Assembly: GCA_049317725.1 (NCBI GenBank)
Contig: JBMOHS010000178.1
Location: forward strand, 1 to 7,904
Source of the DNA: CAIOZW01 sp049317725
Lineage (GTDB): Bacteria; Acidobacteriota; Blastocatellia; RBC074
Reading direction: 5' to 3'
Length of the DNA: 7,904 bases
In this document: piece after piece, positions 1 to 5,857 of the stretch
Layout: each line of letters starts with the position of its first letter
Position numbering within the stretch: position 1 is the first letter of the stretch
The notes under the pieces: model-generated
Told to the model about the DNA's origin: nothing
What the model saw: the letters and a program-made list of their open reading frames with translations, nothing else
Databases searched by the model: none
Made by a program: the position numbers and the translations under genes

Positions 1-718
1 CCCAGGCCTCCCCCAGCCGCTCGGCAAGGACCGGCCGTTGAGGATCGAAGAGCCCGAGGTCGATACGCCCTTCCAGTCGGCCATCAGGTCGCAGGCTCGC
101 CTGGAAGACCCGGCCATTGATCCCATCAAAGCGATTGAGGACCAGCCGTGCCCCGTCGAAACGGCCCGTCAACTGCCCCCAATCTCCACTCACCGGGATG
201 AACGTTCCGTCGACTCGCTCGCCCTCCTGCCGAAAGGTGGCCCGCCAGTAGCGCTGCGACGGCGGCACTCCGACGGCCAGTACCCACTCGCCGCTCAACG
301 GGCCCTTCGCCTCTTCAAGTGGACGCGGAACTTTCTCAGCGGCCAGACGCTCGCCCCGGAGAAGTCGGCGCAACTGCTGGCGCTGCCACTGTCGCGTGTA
401 CTCGCCCTCCAGTCGATTGCGGTCGAGCCGCGCAGTCAGTCGCCCGTCATAGTAATCGAAGAGGAGGGTCAGTGTCTGCCCGTCCCAGCTCGCGCCTGTC
501 GAGAGGGTTCTGTCTTCCCCATTGAGAAAGGCCCCCATCAATTGGTCCCCTTGGCGGGTTATCTCCAGGGTGAAGACAACTTCTTCTCCAGATGGATTGG
601 TCACCGTCCCCCGCCAGATCCCGACCGGATCCGTAGCCCCTCCGCGGCATCCCGTCAACCAGAGTAGCCCTCCCAGGAGCAGCAGCTTCGGGATCGTCAC
701 GACTCTCCCTTCAATCAT
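1..718 (-). CDS. Exported lipoprotein with duplicated beta-rich domain, probable TlpA/redoxin-type protein (3' end outside window)
   Basis: Reading the minus strand from ATG 718 gives 239 codons with no stop before the window edge, so the C-terminus is missing. Residues 10-24 form a lipoprotein signal: Lys11, a Leu/Gly-rich core, then lipobox LTGC with Cys24 as the lipidation site. The mature part holds two similar beta-rich repeats, about residues 31-106 and 140-219. Each has a G-x-W start, a G-x-x-(L/V)-x-G-x-F turn, a (W/F)-DG-x-x-L-x-L strand and a closing RLEG. A Gln/Arg-rich linker joins them. From memory, this architecture occurs in Acidobacteriota lipoproteins with a C-terminal thioredoxin-like (AhpC/TSA or TlpA) domain, which would be a periplasmic thiol oxidoreductase. 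The catalytic part is not in view, so function is inferred. GAGGGAG at 728-734, 9 nt upstream, supports ATG 718. GTG 700 would give a more classical 18-residue signal, and an in-frame ATG lies at 748. It stands 537 bp from nrnA and is probably a separate transcription unit. Confidence 0.75.
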   Translation of the reverse strand, partial: MIEGRVVTIPKLLLLGGLLWLTGCRGGATDPVGIWRGTVTNPSGEEVVFTLEITRQGDQLMGAFLNGEDRTLSTGASWDGQTLTLLFDYYDGRLTARLDRNRLEGEYTRQWQRQQLRRLLRGERLAAEKVPRPLEEAKGPLSGEWVLAVGVPPSQRYWRATFRQEGERVDGTFIPVSGDWGQLTGRFDGARLVLNRFDGINGRVFQASLRPDGRLEGRIDLGLFDPQRPVLAERLGEAW

Positions 719-916
719 CTTCTTCGGCTCCCTCTTCCGCAACAGCATATCCCTTTCTCTTGGCGACCGACTCTTCTTCCGACTCCATTCCTGACGGTCT
801 AACGACCGGAGGAAGGGGAACGACTCACGGCATTGGCGAACTTCCAGGTATCCTGCGGCCTAATGATGACAACCCCAGATTGTCTAAGTTCGTCGTTCGT
901 TGGCAAAACCAGAGTC

Positions 917-996
917 TCAATCTTCTTCTCGGTGATCTCTGTGTCTTGGTGGTGCAATGACCTCTTCAGTTCTGGCGTTGATTGCTTGTTAGCCCG
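917..996. repeat. Direct repeat copy 1 (about 80 bp)
   Basis: This copy pairs with 1039-1117 at an offset of about 121-122 bp. Both begin with tcaa and a TTCTTCTC-like run, then ctctgtgtct, a GGTG(C/T)AATGAC block, a CTCTTCA-like block and an identical 21-bp core (970-990 here), ending in (A/G)GCCCG. Beyond 996 the similarity seems to continue as cttct near a CGAC/CGAT word, with a 12-bp difference between copies. The ctctgtgtct / tggtg words read on the minus strand as CACCA..AGACACAGAG, a word I recall from dispersed non-coding repeats in several phyla. That recollection is not tested here. Confidence 0.75.
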
Positions 997-1038
997 ACCT
1001 TCTCAGCGGTGCGTCCGATCTCACCCGCTCCCCCTCTT

Positions 1039-1117
1039 TCAAATTCTTCTCTGTGACCTCTGTGTCTCAGTGGTGTAATGACGTCTTCACTTCTGGCGTT
1101 GATTGCTTGTTGGCCCG
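1039..1117. repeat. Direct repeat copy 2 (about 79 bp)
   Basis: Diverged second copy of the element at 917-996, with the identical 21-bp core at 1091-1111. It includes ctctgtgtctcagtggtg, closer to the recalled dispersed-repeat consensus than copy 1. The tail after 1117 contains cccgatcttctttgctgtg, which resembles the cgaccttctcagcggtg tail of copy 1 after a 12-bp insertion. The full unit may therefore reach about 1145. Confidence 0.75.
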
Positions 1118-1203
1118 GCCCATTTCCCGATCTTCTTTGCTGTGAGTAATAACGGAGGAAGGGGAGCCAGGCACACCCTTTCTCTCCAATCCCACTCAAG
1201 CTT

Positions 1204-1220
1204 GGGCCGAAGCTGGGCCC
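1204..1220 (-). terminator. Weak hairpin downstream of nrnA
   Basis: The arms GGGCC and GGCCC (5 bp) enclose a 7-nt loop, about 36 nt after the nrnA stop on the minus strand. No run of T follows, so it does not look like a standard intrinsic terminator. It could be an RNA 3'-end structure or chance in GC-rich DNA. Confidence 0.2.
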
Positions 1221-1255
1221 TGATCATTGCCGGAGACACTTCCCTGTCGGAGGGG

Positions 1256-2242
1256 TTAGCGCGGTTTGATCTCGCGAGCGGTCTGGTGAGGAGCCGACTC
1301 GACGGCAATCCGCAATCGATCGATGACATCTGCGCAGAGTTGTTCGTAGTCCGCCTCGAGGGTGAAACCAGCGGCATTGCTGTGCCCGCCCCCCCCAAAG
1401 GCCTCCGCGACCCGCGAGACATTGACCCGGTTCTTCGAGCGGAGGCTGACCCGGTAGGTCGAAGGCTGCACCTCCCGGAAGAAGGCTACCGCTTCGACGT
1501 CCCCGATCGTCAGTGGGTAGTTGATGATGTTATCGGAGTCCTCTTCCGTGGCTCTCGCCCCTTGCATCATCTCCTGCGTCATCTGGATCCAGGCAATCCG
1601 CCCCGTCTCATCCCGACGGAGCGTCGAAAGAACCGCACCGATCAACTGAATTCGCGCATACGGGTAATTGTAGAAGATGGCCTGCGAGAGCTTCGCCGGC
1701 TGTGCCCCGTGCTTGACCAGCTCACTAGCAATTTTGAACGTTCGTTCTGTCGTGTTGGAAAAATGGAACGAACCCGTATCAGTGAGGAGGGCCGCATAGA
1801 CGCAACCGGCAATCTCGGGCGTGATCCGGACCCCAATTGCCTTGGCCAGGTTGTAGATCATCTCTCCTACCGCCGCGGCCGTCGAGTCGATCCAGTTGAG
1901 ATCCCCAAAGAGGGCGGTGGTCGAGTGGTGATCAATATTGACGACGAAATAGTCGCTCAAGCTGGGTAAGCCCGGCCGGGTCACATCGCTGCATTCGATG
2001 ACGAAGACGGCATCGTAGGACCGGTCGAGATCCTGGACCACCCTGACTTGCTCACTCCCGGGTAGCCGGGTATAGGCGAGGGGAACTTGATCACAGATGA
2101 CCACCTCCGCCTCTTTCTGCAGCCCCTTCAGAATCCAGCAGAGGGCAAGGGAGGACCCGAGGGAGTCACCATCCGGGCGGACGTGCGACGTGATCGCGAA
2201 CCGGTCGTGCCTCTCAATCAGATCTATCACCTGTCCGAGCAT
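1256..2242 (-). CDS. nrnA: DHH/DHHA1 phosphoesterase, NrnA-type oligoribonuclease / pAp phosphatase
   Basis: The 328-residue product has the two-domain layout of NrnA-like DHH phosphoesterases. The N-terminal DHH domain shows SHVRPDGDSLGS (residues 19-30; metal-binding PDGD 23-26), the name motif NIDHHST (102-108) and LTDTGSFHFSNTT (153-165; Asp155 a likely metal ligand). The C-terminal DHHA1 domain ends in the substrate-binding glycine motif GGGGHSNAAG (283-292). Family members use Mn2+ to hydrolyse nano-RNA of 2-5 nt, and some also act on pAp or linear cyclic-dinucleotide products in the cytoplasm; which applies here cannot be read from sequence. At the usual motif II Asp position the sequence reads VIECSD (81-86), with Glu83 where Asp is common. 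Length is typical. The start is 16 bp after the rbfA stop, with only a G-rich weak ribosome site, which suggests cotranscription and possibly translational coupling. nrnA after rbfA is a recurrent arrangement. Confidence 0.93.
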   Translation of the reverse strand: MLGQVIDLIERHDRFAITSHVRPDGDSLGSSLALCWILKGLQKEAEVVICDQVPLAYTRLPGSEQVRVVQDLDRSYDAVFVIECSDVTRPGLPSLSDYFVVNIDHHSTTALFGDLNWIDSTAAAVGEMIYNLAKAIGVRITPEIAGCVYAALLTDTGSFHFSNTTERTFKIASELVKHGAQPAKLSQAIFYNYPYARIQLIGAVLSTLRRDETGRIAWIQMTQEMMQGARATEEDSDNIINYPLTIGDVEAVAFFREVQPSTYRVSLRSKNRVNVSRVAEAFGGGGHSNAAGFTLEADYEQLCADVIDRLRIAVESAPHQTAREIKPR

Positions 2243-2258
2243 GCCGCCCCCGTCTCGA

Positions 2259-2612
2259 CTAATCTTCCGGCAATTCCCGCGTGATTCCCTCGATGAGGGT
2301 CACCATTCGATCCCCTTCTTCGATCGAACGGTCCTCGACAAAGGCCAGTTCCGGCGTGTGGCGCAGGCGGATCCGCGCCCCCAGGAGTCGGCGAATGAAG
2401 GGGACAGACGCCCCCAGTGTCGCCAGTGCTGCCGATCGCTGCTCGGCAGAGCCAAAGAGGCTGATCCAGACACGGGCGTGGCGCAGATCCGGCGTCATCT
2501 CGACGCTCGTCACCGTGACCAAGCCTGGCAGATCATCCCGCAATTCACGGGCAAAGATCGCGCTGATCTCCGCCCGGATCTGCTCGCCTATCTTGTGACG
2601 TCGATACTGCAT
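2259..2612 (-). CDS. rbfA: Ribosome-binding factor A (30S maturation)
   Basis: The 117-residue protein matches RbfA length and pattern. The N-terminus MQYRRHKIGEQIRAEIS carries the R-x-x-(K/R)-(I/V)-x-E-x-(I/L)-x-x-E-(I/L) signature. The core reads VTSVEMTPDLRHARVWIS (residues 35-51), and the C-terminal part has IRLRHTPELAF (81-91) followed by D-x-S-I-E-x-G. RbfA is a single KH-fold protein that binds the 30S subunit near the 5' end of 16S rRNA helix 1, helps late processing and folding, and is important in the cold. The frame stays open upstream to an ATG at 2681, but ATG 2612 is preferred because homologues begin here and GAGGAG lies 10 nt before it. Moreover, the extra 23 residues have no family resemblance and lie over a hairpin. 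It follows infB by 99 bp and precedes nrnA by 16 bp, the usual operon setting. Confidence 0.95.
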   Translation of the reverse strand: MQYRRHKIGEQIRAEISAIFARELRDDLPGLVTVTSVEMTPDLRHARVWISLFGSAEQRSAALATLGASVPFIRRLLGARIRLRHTPELAFVEDRSIEEGDRMVTLIEGITRELPED

Positions 2613-2622
2613 CCGGCTTGAT

Positions 2623-2628
2623 CTCCTC
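2623..2628 (-). promoter_or_regulatory. Ribosome binding site of rbfA
   Basis: GAGGAG on the minus strand, 10 nt before ATG 2612. It is the strongest Shine-Dalgarno sequence near any start in the window and decides the rbfA start in favour of 2612 over the upstream ATG at 2681. Confidence 0.7.
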
Positions 2629-2671
2629 GCTTCCACCCACGACTCGATCTTTGGCTCCGCGACCGCCCCGG

Positions 2672-2689
2672 GTCTCCGCACTGGGAGAC
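2672..2689 (-). other. Hairpin in the infB-rbfA spacer
   Basis: A perfect inverted repeat, GTCTCC / GGAGAC, with a 6-nt loop (CAGTGC on the minus strand). It lies 22 nt after the infB stop and about 60 nt before the rbfA start. No T-run follows, so a full terminator is unlikely. It could stabilise the infB mRNA 3' end, serve as a processing site or reduce downstream expression. A 6-bp stem could also be chance in this base composition. Confidence 0.4.
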
Positions 2690-2711
2690 GGCACCGAGGC
2701 AGAGCGAGAGG

Positions 2712-5651
2712 TTAGAGCTGGGTCGGTGCCACCTTCTCGGTGAGGTAGGCCTCGACGATGTCCCCGATCTTGTAGTCGGAGAATCGCTCAACAGTCAGTC
2801 CGCATTCGTAGCCCTGTTGGACCTCGGCGACATCCTCCTTGAAGCGACGGAGGCTGCCGAGCTGACTCTCAAAAATGACGACATTGTCGCGAATCAACCG
2901 TGCGAGGGCACCGCGCTTGAGGTAGCCATTCGTCACCATGCAACCGGCAATGGCACCAATCTTCGGGATGCGGATGACGTCGCGGATCTCGGCCTTGCCG
3001 ATGACCTGCTCCCGTGTCGTCGCGTCCATCAACCCGAGCATGGCGCTGCGGATCTCTTCCTCAACCTTGTAGATGATCGAGTGGAGACGGACATCGACCT
3101 GTTCCTGGCGCGCAATCTCTTCGGCGCGAGTTTCGGGCCGGACATTGAAACCAATGATGACGGTCACCGCACCGGACTCAGTGGCCTGCGAGGCACTGGC
3201 CAGCAGAACATCCGACTCGGTGATCGCCCCCACTCCAGAGCGGATGATCCGGACTTTGACCTTGTCGGTCGAGAGCTTGAGCAATGTATCTTTGAGCACC
3301 TCGACCGAGCCTTGCACGTCCGTCTTGAGAATGACGAGCAGCTCCTTGACGGCACCCGCCTCCATCTGGAGACGCAACTGGTCGAGACCGCGCGCGGCAG
3401 AACGGGCTAGTGCGGCGGCCCGGGCATGGGATTGCCGATAGCCCGAGATCTGCTGCGCCTTGGAGATCTCATCGACCACTTGGAACTGATCTCCCGCCGC
3501 GGGTACTCCTTCCAAACCGAGCACCTCGACCGGGGTTGCCGGACCTACCTGCTCGACCCGATCTCCGAGGTCGTTCATCAACGCGCGCACTTTGCCGAAA
3601 AAGTTTCCGACAATGAATGGCTCACCCACACGGAGGGACCCGTTTTGAATGAGAACCGTCGCAACGGCACCACGTCCCCGATCGAGCTTCGCTTCGAGCA
3701 CCGTGCCCGTCGCCCGGCGGCGCGGATTGGCCTTGAGTTCGATGACGTCGGCCGTCAGGAGGATCATCTCCAACAGCCCTTCGATGTTGATTCGATTCTT
3801 GGCCGAGACTTCGACCATTTCGGTGTCTCCACCCCAACTGGTCCAGAGCAACCCGCGATTGGCGAGCTCCTTGCGAACCCGATCCGGGTTGGCATCGGGC
3901 TTGTCGATCTTGTTGATCGCGACGATGATCGGAACTCCTGCGGCCCGGGCGTGCTCGATCGCCTCGACTGTTTGCGGCATGACGCCGTCATCGGCCGCCA
4001 CAACCAGGATGACGATATCCGTCACGCGGGCCCCGCGGGCACGCATCATCGTGAAGGCCTCGTGTCCGGGCGTATCGAGAAAGACGACGCGGCGCAGCTC
4101 CTCTGGTTGATCGGGGTTGGGCACCTCGACCGAGTAGGCACCAATGTGCTGGGTGATCCCGCCAGCCTCCCCTTCGGCCACTCGTGTCGATCGAATGGCG
4201 TCGAGGAGACTCGTCTTCCCGTGGTCGACGTGTCCCATCACCGTCACGACCGGGGCCCGCAGATCTGTGTCCTCCATGAACTCCGGCGTAATCTCGAACT
4301 CCGACTCGATCAGCATGTCCTCGAACTCGCCGTAGGTCACCTCCCATCCATACTCTTTTCCAATCTCGACGGCGAGCTGCGGGTTGATCGGCTGGTTGAT
4401 CGTCGCCATGATTCCCCGCTGCATCAATTGGGAGACGAGGTCGCGTGGTTTGGCCTGAATCTTTTCGGCGAACTCACGGACGGAACTGCCTTCGACAAGG
4501 CGCAACGGCCGCAGCTCGGTCGGCAACTGCCGGTCGACCGGCTGGGCGTAGGGCGCAATTCGCCGCGGAGCTTGCCGCTGTTGCCCCTCCTGCTCCTTCT
4601 CTTTGCGTTTCTGATGGCGTCCCTGAGGGCGTTGATCCTTCGGGGGAATGTAGACTTTGACCTGCTGTGCCCCAGAAGGAAGAATGTGAACTCCCTTTCC
4701 TTGATCACCGCGGGCTGTGGCCGGTTCTCTCCCCGCCTCGCGGGAGACGGGCTGGCGTCCAAAACGACCCGTTGGCGCGGTGGAGGGGGTAGGACGGGGC
4801 CGGGGGACTACGGGCGGAGCTGGGGCTGGGCGGGTCGGGGTCGCCAGCCGACGAACAACGGTTCCCTGGGGAGAAGATGGTGGCGCTTTGGGAGCGAGGG
4901 GCGGCCCCGACGGCAGTTCTGCCGTCCCCGGCTCACCAGCCACATCGGCGGCGGCAATTCCCTCTGGGCCAGCGGGCGCGACTGTCGGCCCTTCGGGCTG
5001 TTGTGCGGCCTCCTGCGCCGTAGGGAGCAGCTCACTTGGACGTGAGGTGGGGGGGGTCAACTTCCTCGTCAGAATGCGGGTGGTGCCCAGAGGTTGGGCG
5101 GAAGGCACTGGCTCAACAACCGGGGAGGGCGTGGGTTCCGCCTCGACGGTGGCTGCCGGTTCGACTCCCACCGGGGCGATCTCCTCGACACTTTGTGTCT
5201 CCACCCGCTCCAAGATGGGTTCTTGCGGGGGGGGCACAGGAACCGGAACAGAAGGTGGCGGCTTGAGGATCCGAACTTGCGTGGTGGGTGCCTTATTCTC
5301 ATCGCCACTCAGTCCTCCTGCCCCAGCCGTCTCCGGCACACTTGCACTGACTGGCACCGCACCCACGGCTGGCGCTGCGGGAGGGGTCTCTCCGGCTTCC
5401 GGAATTGGCGTCAAGTCGGGCGTGGGGGCAGGAGTTGCCACTGGATGTTTGATCAACCGTGCCCGTGGGGAGGCGGCGGTTGGCTCCTTCTTGGGGTAGT
5501 ACTTCTCACGAATCCGCGCCGCGATGATGTCATCGACCGAATTGGAGGCGACATTGACATCAACCCCCATCATTCGGGCGTCGTCGAGCACCTTCTTGCT
5601 TTCCAGTTTGAGTTCCTTCGCTAAATCGTAAATTCGAACCTTGTTCCCCAT
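2712..5651 (-). CDS. infB: Translation initiation factor IF-2
   Basis: This 979-residue GTPase places initiator fMet-tRNA on the 30S subunit and promotes 50S joining. In order: an IF2-N fold at residues 3-52 (VRIYDLAKELKLESKKVLDD); a Pro/Ala/Val-rich low-complexity linker of about 55-340; a basic patch at 341-365; a second IF2-N module at about 376-440; then the G domain. The GTPase motifs are intact: G1 GHVDHGKT 473-480, G2 Thr in GGIT 497-500, G3 DTPGHEAF 526-533, G4 NKID 580-583 and G5 SAK 616-618. Domain II (about 640-730), domain III (about 765-860, with ILKTDVQGSVE) and the tRNA-binding C-terminal domain (about 875-975, with GxxAGCMVTNGYLKRG) follow. The length is near the upper end for the family because of the linker. 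ATG 5651 gives the conserved N-terminus, with a weak GAAAGG site 5 nt upstream. It lies 206 bp after nusA, with no recognisable ylxR/ylxQ between. Confidence 0.98.
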   Translation of the reverse strand: MGNKVRIYDLAKELKLESKKVLDDARMMGVDVNVASNSVDDIIAARIREKYYPKKEPTAASPRARLIKHPVATPAPTPDLTPIPEAGETPPAAPAVGAVPVSASVPETAGAGGLSGDENKAPTTQVRILKPPPSVPVPVPPPQEPILERVETQSVEEIAPVGVEPAATVEAEPTPSPVVEPVPSAQPLGTTRILTRKLTPPTSRPSELLPTAQEAAQQPEGPTVAPAGPEGIAAADVAGEPGTAELPSGPPLAPKAPPSSPQGTVVRRLATPTRPAPAPPVVPRPRPTPSTAPTGRFGRQPVSREAGREPATARGDQGKGVHILPSGAQQVKVYIPPKDQRPQGRHQKRKEKEQEGQQRQAPRRIAPYAQPVDRQLPTELRPLRLVEGSSVREFAEKIQAKPRDLVSQLMQRGIMATINQPINPQLAVEIGKEYGWEVTYGEFEDMLIESEFEITPEFMEDTDLRAPVVTVMGHVDHGKTSLLDAIRSTRVAEGEAGGITQHIGAYSVEVPNPDQPEELRRVVFLDTPGHEAFTMMRARGARVTDIVILVVAADDGVMPQTVEAIEHARAAGVPIIVAINKIDKPDANPDRVRKELANRGLLWTSWGGDTEMVEVSAKNRINIEGLLEMILLTADVIELKANPRRRATGTVLEAKLDRGRGAVATVLIQNGSLRVGEPFIVGNFFGKVRALMNDLGDRVEQVGPATPVEVLGLEGVPAAGDQFQVVDEISKAQQISGYRQSHARAAALARSAARGLDQLRLQMEAGAVKELLVILKTDVQGSVEVLKDTLLKLSTDKVKVRIIRSGVGAITESDVLLASASQATESGAVTVIIGFNVRPETRAEEIARQEQVDVRLHSIIYKVEEEIRSAMLGLMDATTREQVIGKAEIRDVIRIPKIGAIAGCMVTNGYLKRGALARLIRDNVVIFESQLGSLRRFKEDVAEVQQGYECGLTVERFSDYKIGDIVEAYLTEKVAPTQL

Positions 5652-5857
5652 TGATACCTTTCAGAAAGAACAGCGCTGCCTTCACCAACCGTCCTGCTGG
5701 GGGAACGGTTTGCGGATCCCACCGGCGCTGCCCTCAGGTGAGGAACAGTTACAATCGCAGCTTCAGCGCGACTGTGCCTCGGGATCTTTTCCAATCCACC
5801 CCCGGGCCAGAACTGACTGTCGAGGGGCTGGACAAGCGCGGATTGTGCAGGAGAGCC
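5652..5857. other. nusA-infB intergenic gap without ylxR/ylxQ
   Basis: In many bacteria this gap holds ylxR (DUF448, with an R-x-C-x-G-C-x motif) and/or an L7Ae-like gene. Reading all three minus frames I find no such motif and no plausible start. The frame of nusA stays open past its TAG right through to the start of infB, which in GC-rich DNA is not evidence of coding. A 6-bp inverted repeat (AACCGT 5687-5692 / ACGGTT 5705-5710, 12-nt loop) sits about 36 nt before the infB start and may be leader structure. No clear promoter is seen. Confidence 0.55.

Larger units (their letters stand above)
719..1255. other. Intergenic region with dispersed-type repeats
   Basis: This 537-bp stretch lies between the nrnA stop and the lipoprotein start. 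I see no convincing gene on either strand. The short open frames that cross it have no family resemblance and run through the repeats. It contains two diverged direct repeats (917-996 and 1039-1117). A 13-bp word, cggaggaagggga, occurs at 807-819 and again at 1153-1165, flanking the repeat pair. There is a small hairpin with arms 795-799 and 804-808 (cggtc, loop taac, gaccg). No strong promoter stands out. It presumably holds the 3' untranslated end of the nrnA transcript and the promoter of the lipoprotein gene. Confidence 0.7.

Noticed and set aside
38..667. Plus-strand open frame of 209 codons over the left end
   Set aside because: It is antisense to the lipoprotein frame, which has a signal peptide, a lipobox and a coherent repeated domain. 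The plus-strand translation has no family resemblance or regular pattern.
847..872. Possible promoter for the lipoprotein gene (TTGTCA with GATACC on the minus strand)
   Set aside because: The spacer is only 14 nt and the -10 matches the consensus at three of six positions, too weak to call.
966..1199. Small minus-strand open frame across the repeat pair
   Set aside because: Its sequence is explained by the two repeats (SNQRQ appears at both repeat cores), with no ribosome site. This is a common kind of spurious call on dispersed repeats.
1103..1969. Plus-strand open frame of 288 codons opposite nrnA
   Set aside because: The minus strand carries the intact DHH and DHHA1 motifs. The plus translation is unstructured and Arg-rich, typical of an antisense shadow.
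2613..2681. 23-residue N-terminal extension of rbfA from ATG 2681
   Set aside because: Homologues start at the MQYRRHKIG position, which has a good GAGGAG site. The extension overlaps a hairpin and has no matching family sequence.
3426..5045. Plus-strand open frame of 539 codons opposite infB
   Set aside because: It is a long shadow frame created by GC-rich codon use of infB on the other strand. The infB frame contains every IF2 motif in order.
5652..5857. Continuation of the nusA frame past its TAG through the gap to infB
   Set aside because: The open frame is about 69 codons in GC-rich DNA, has no start or family motif, and the nusA product already ends in a normal acidic tail. I see no readthrough signal.
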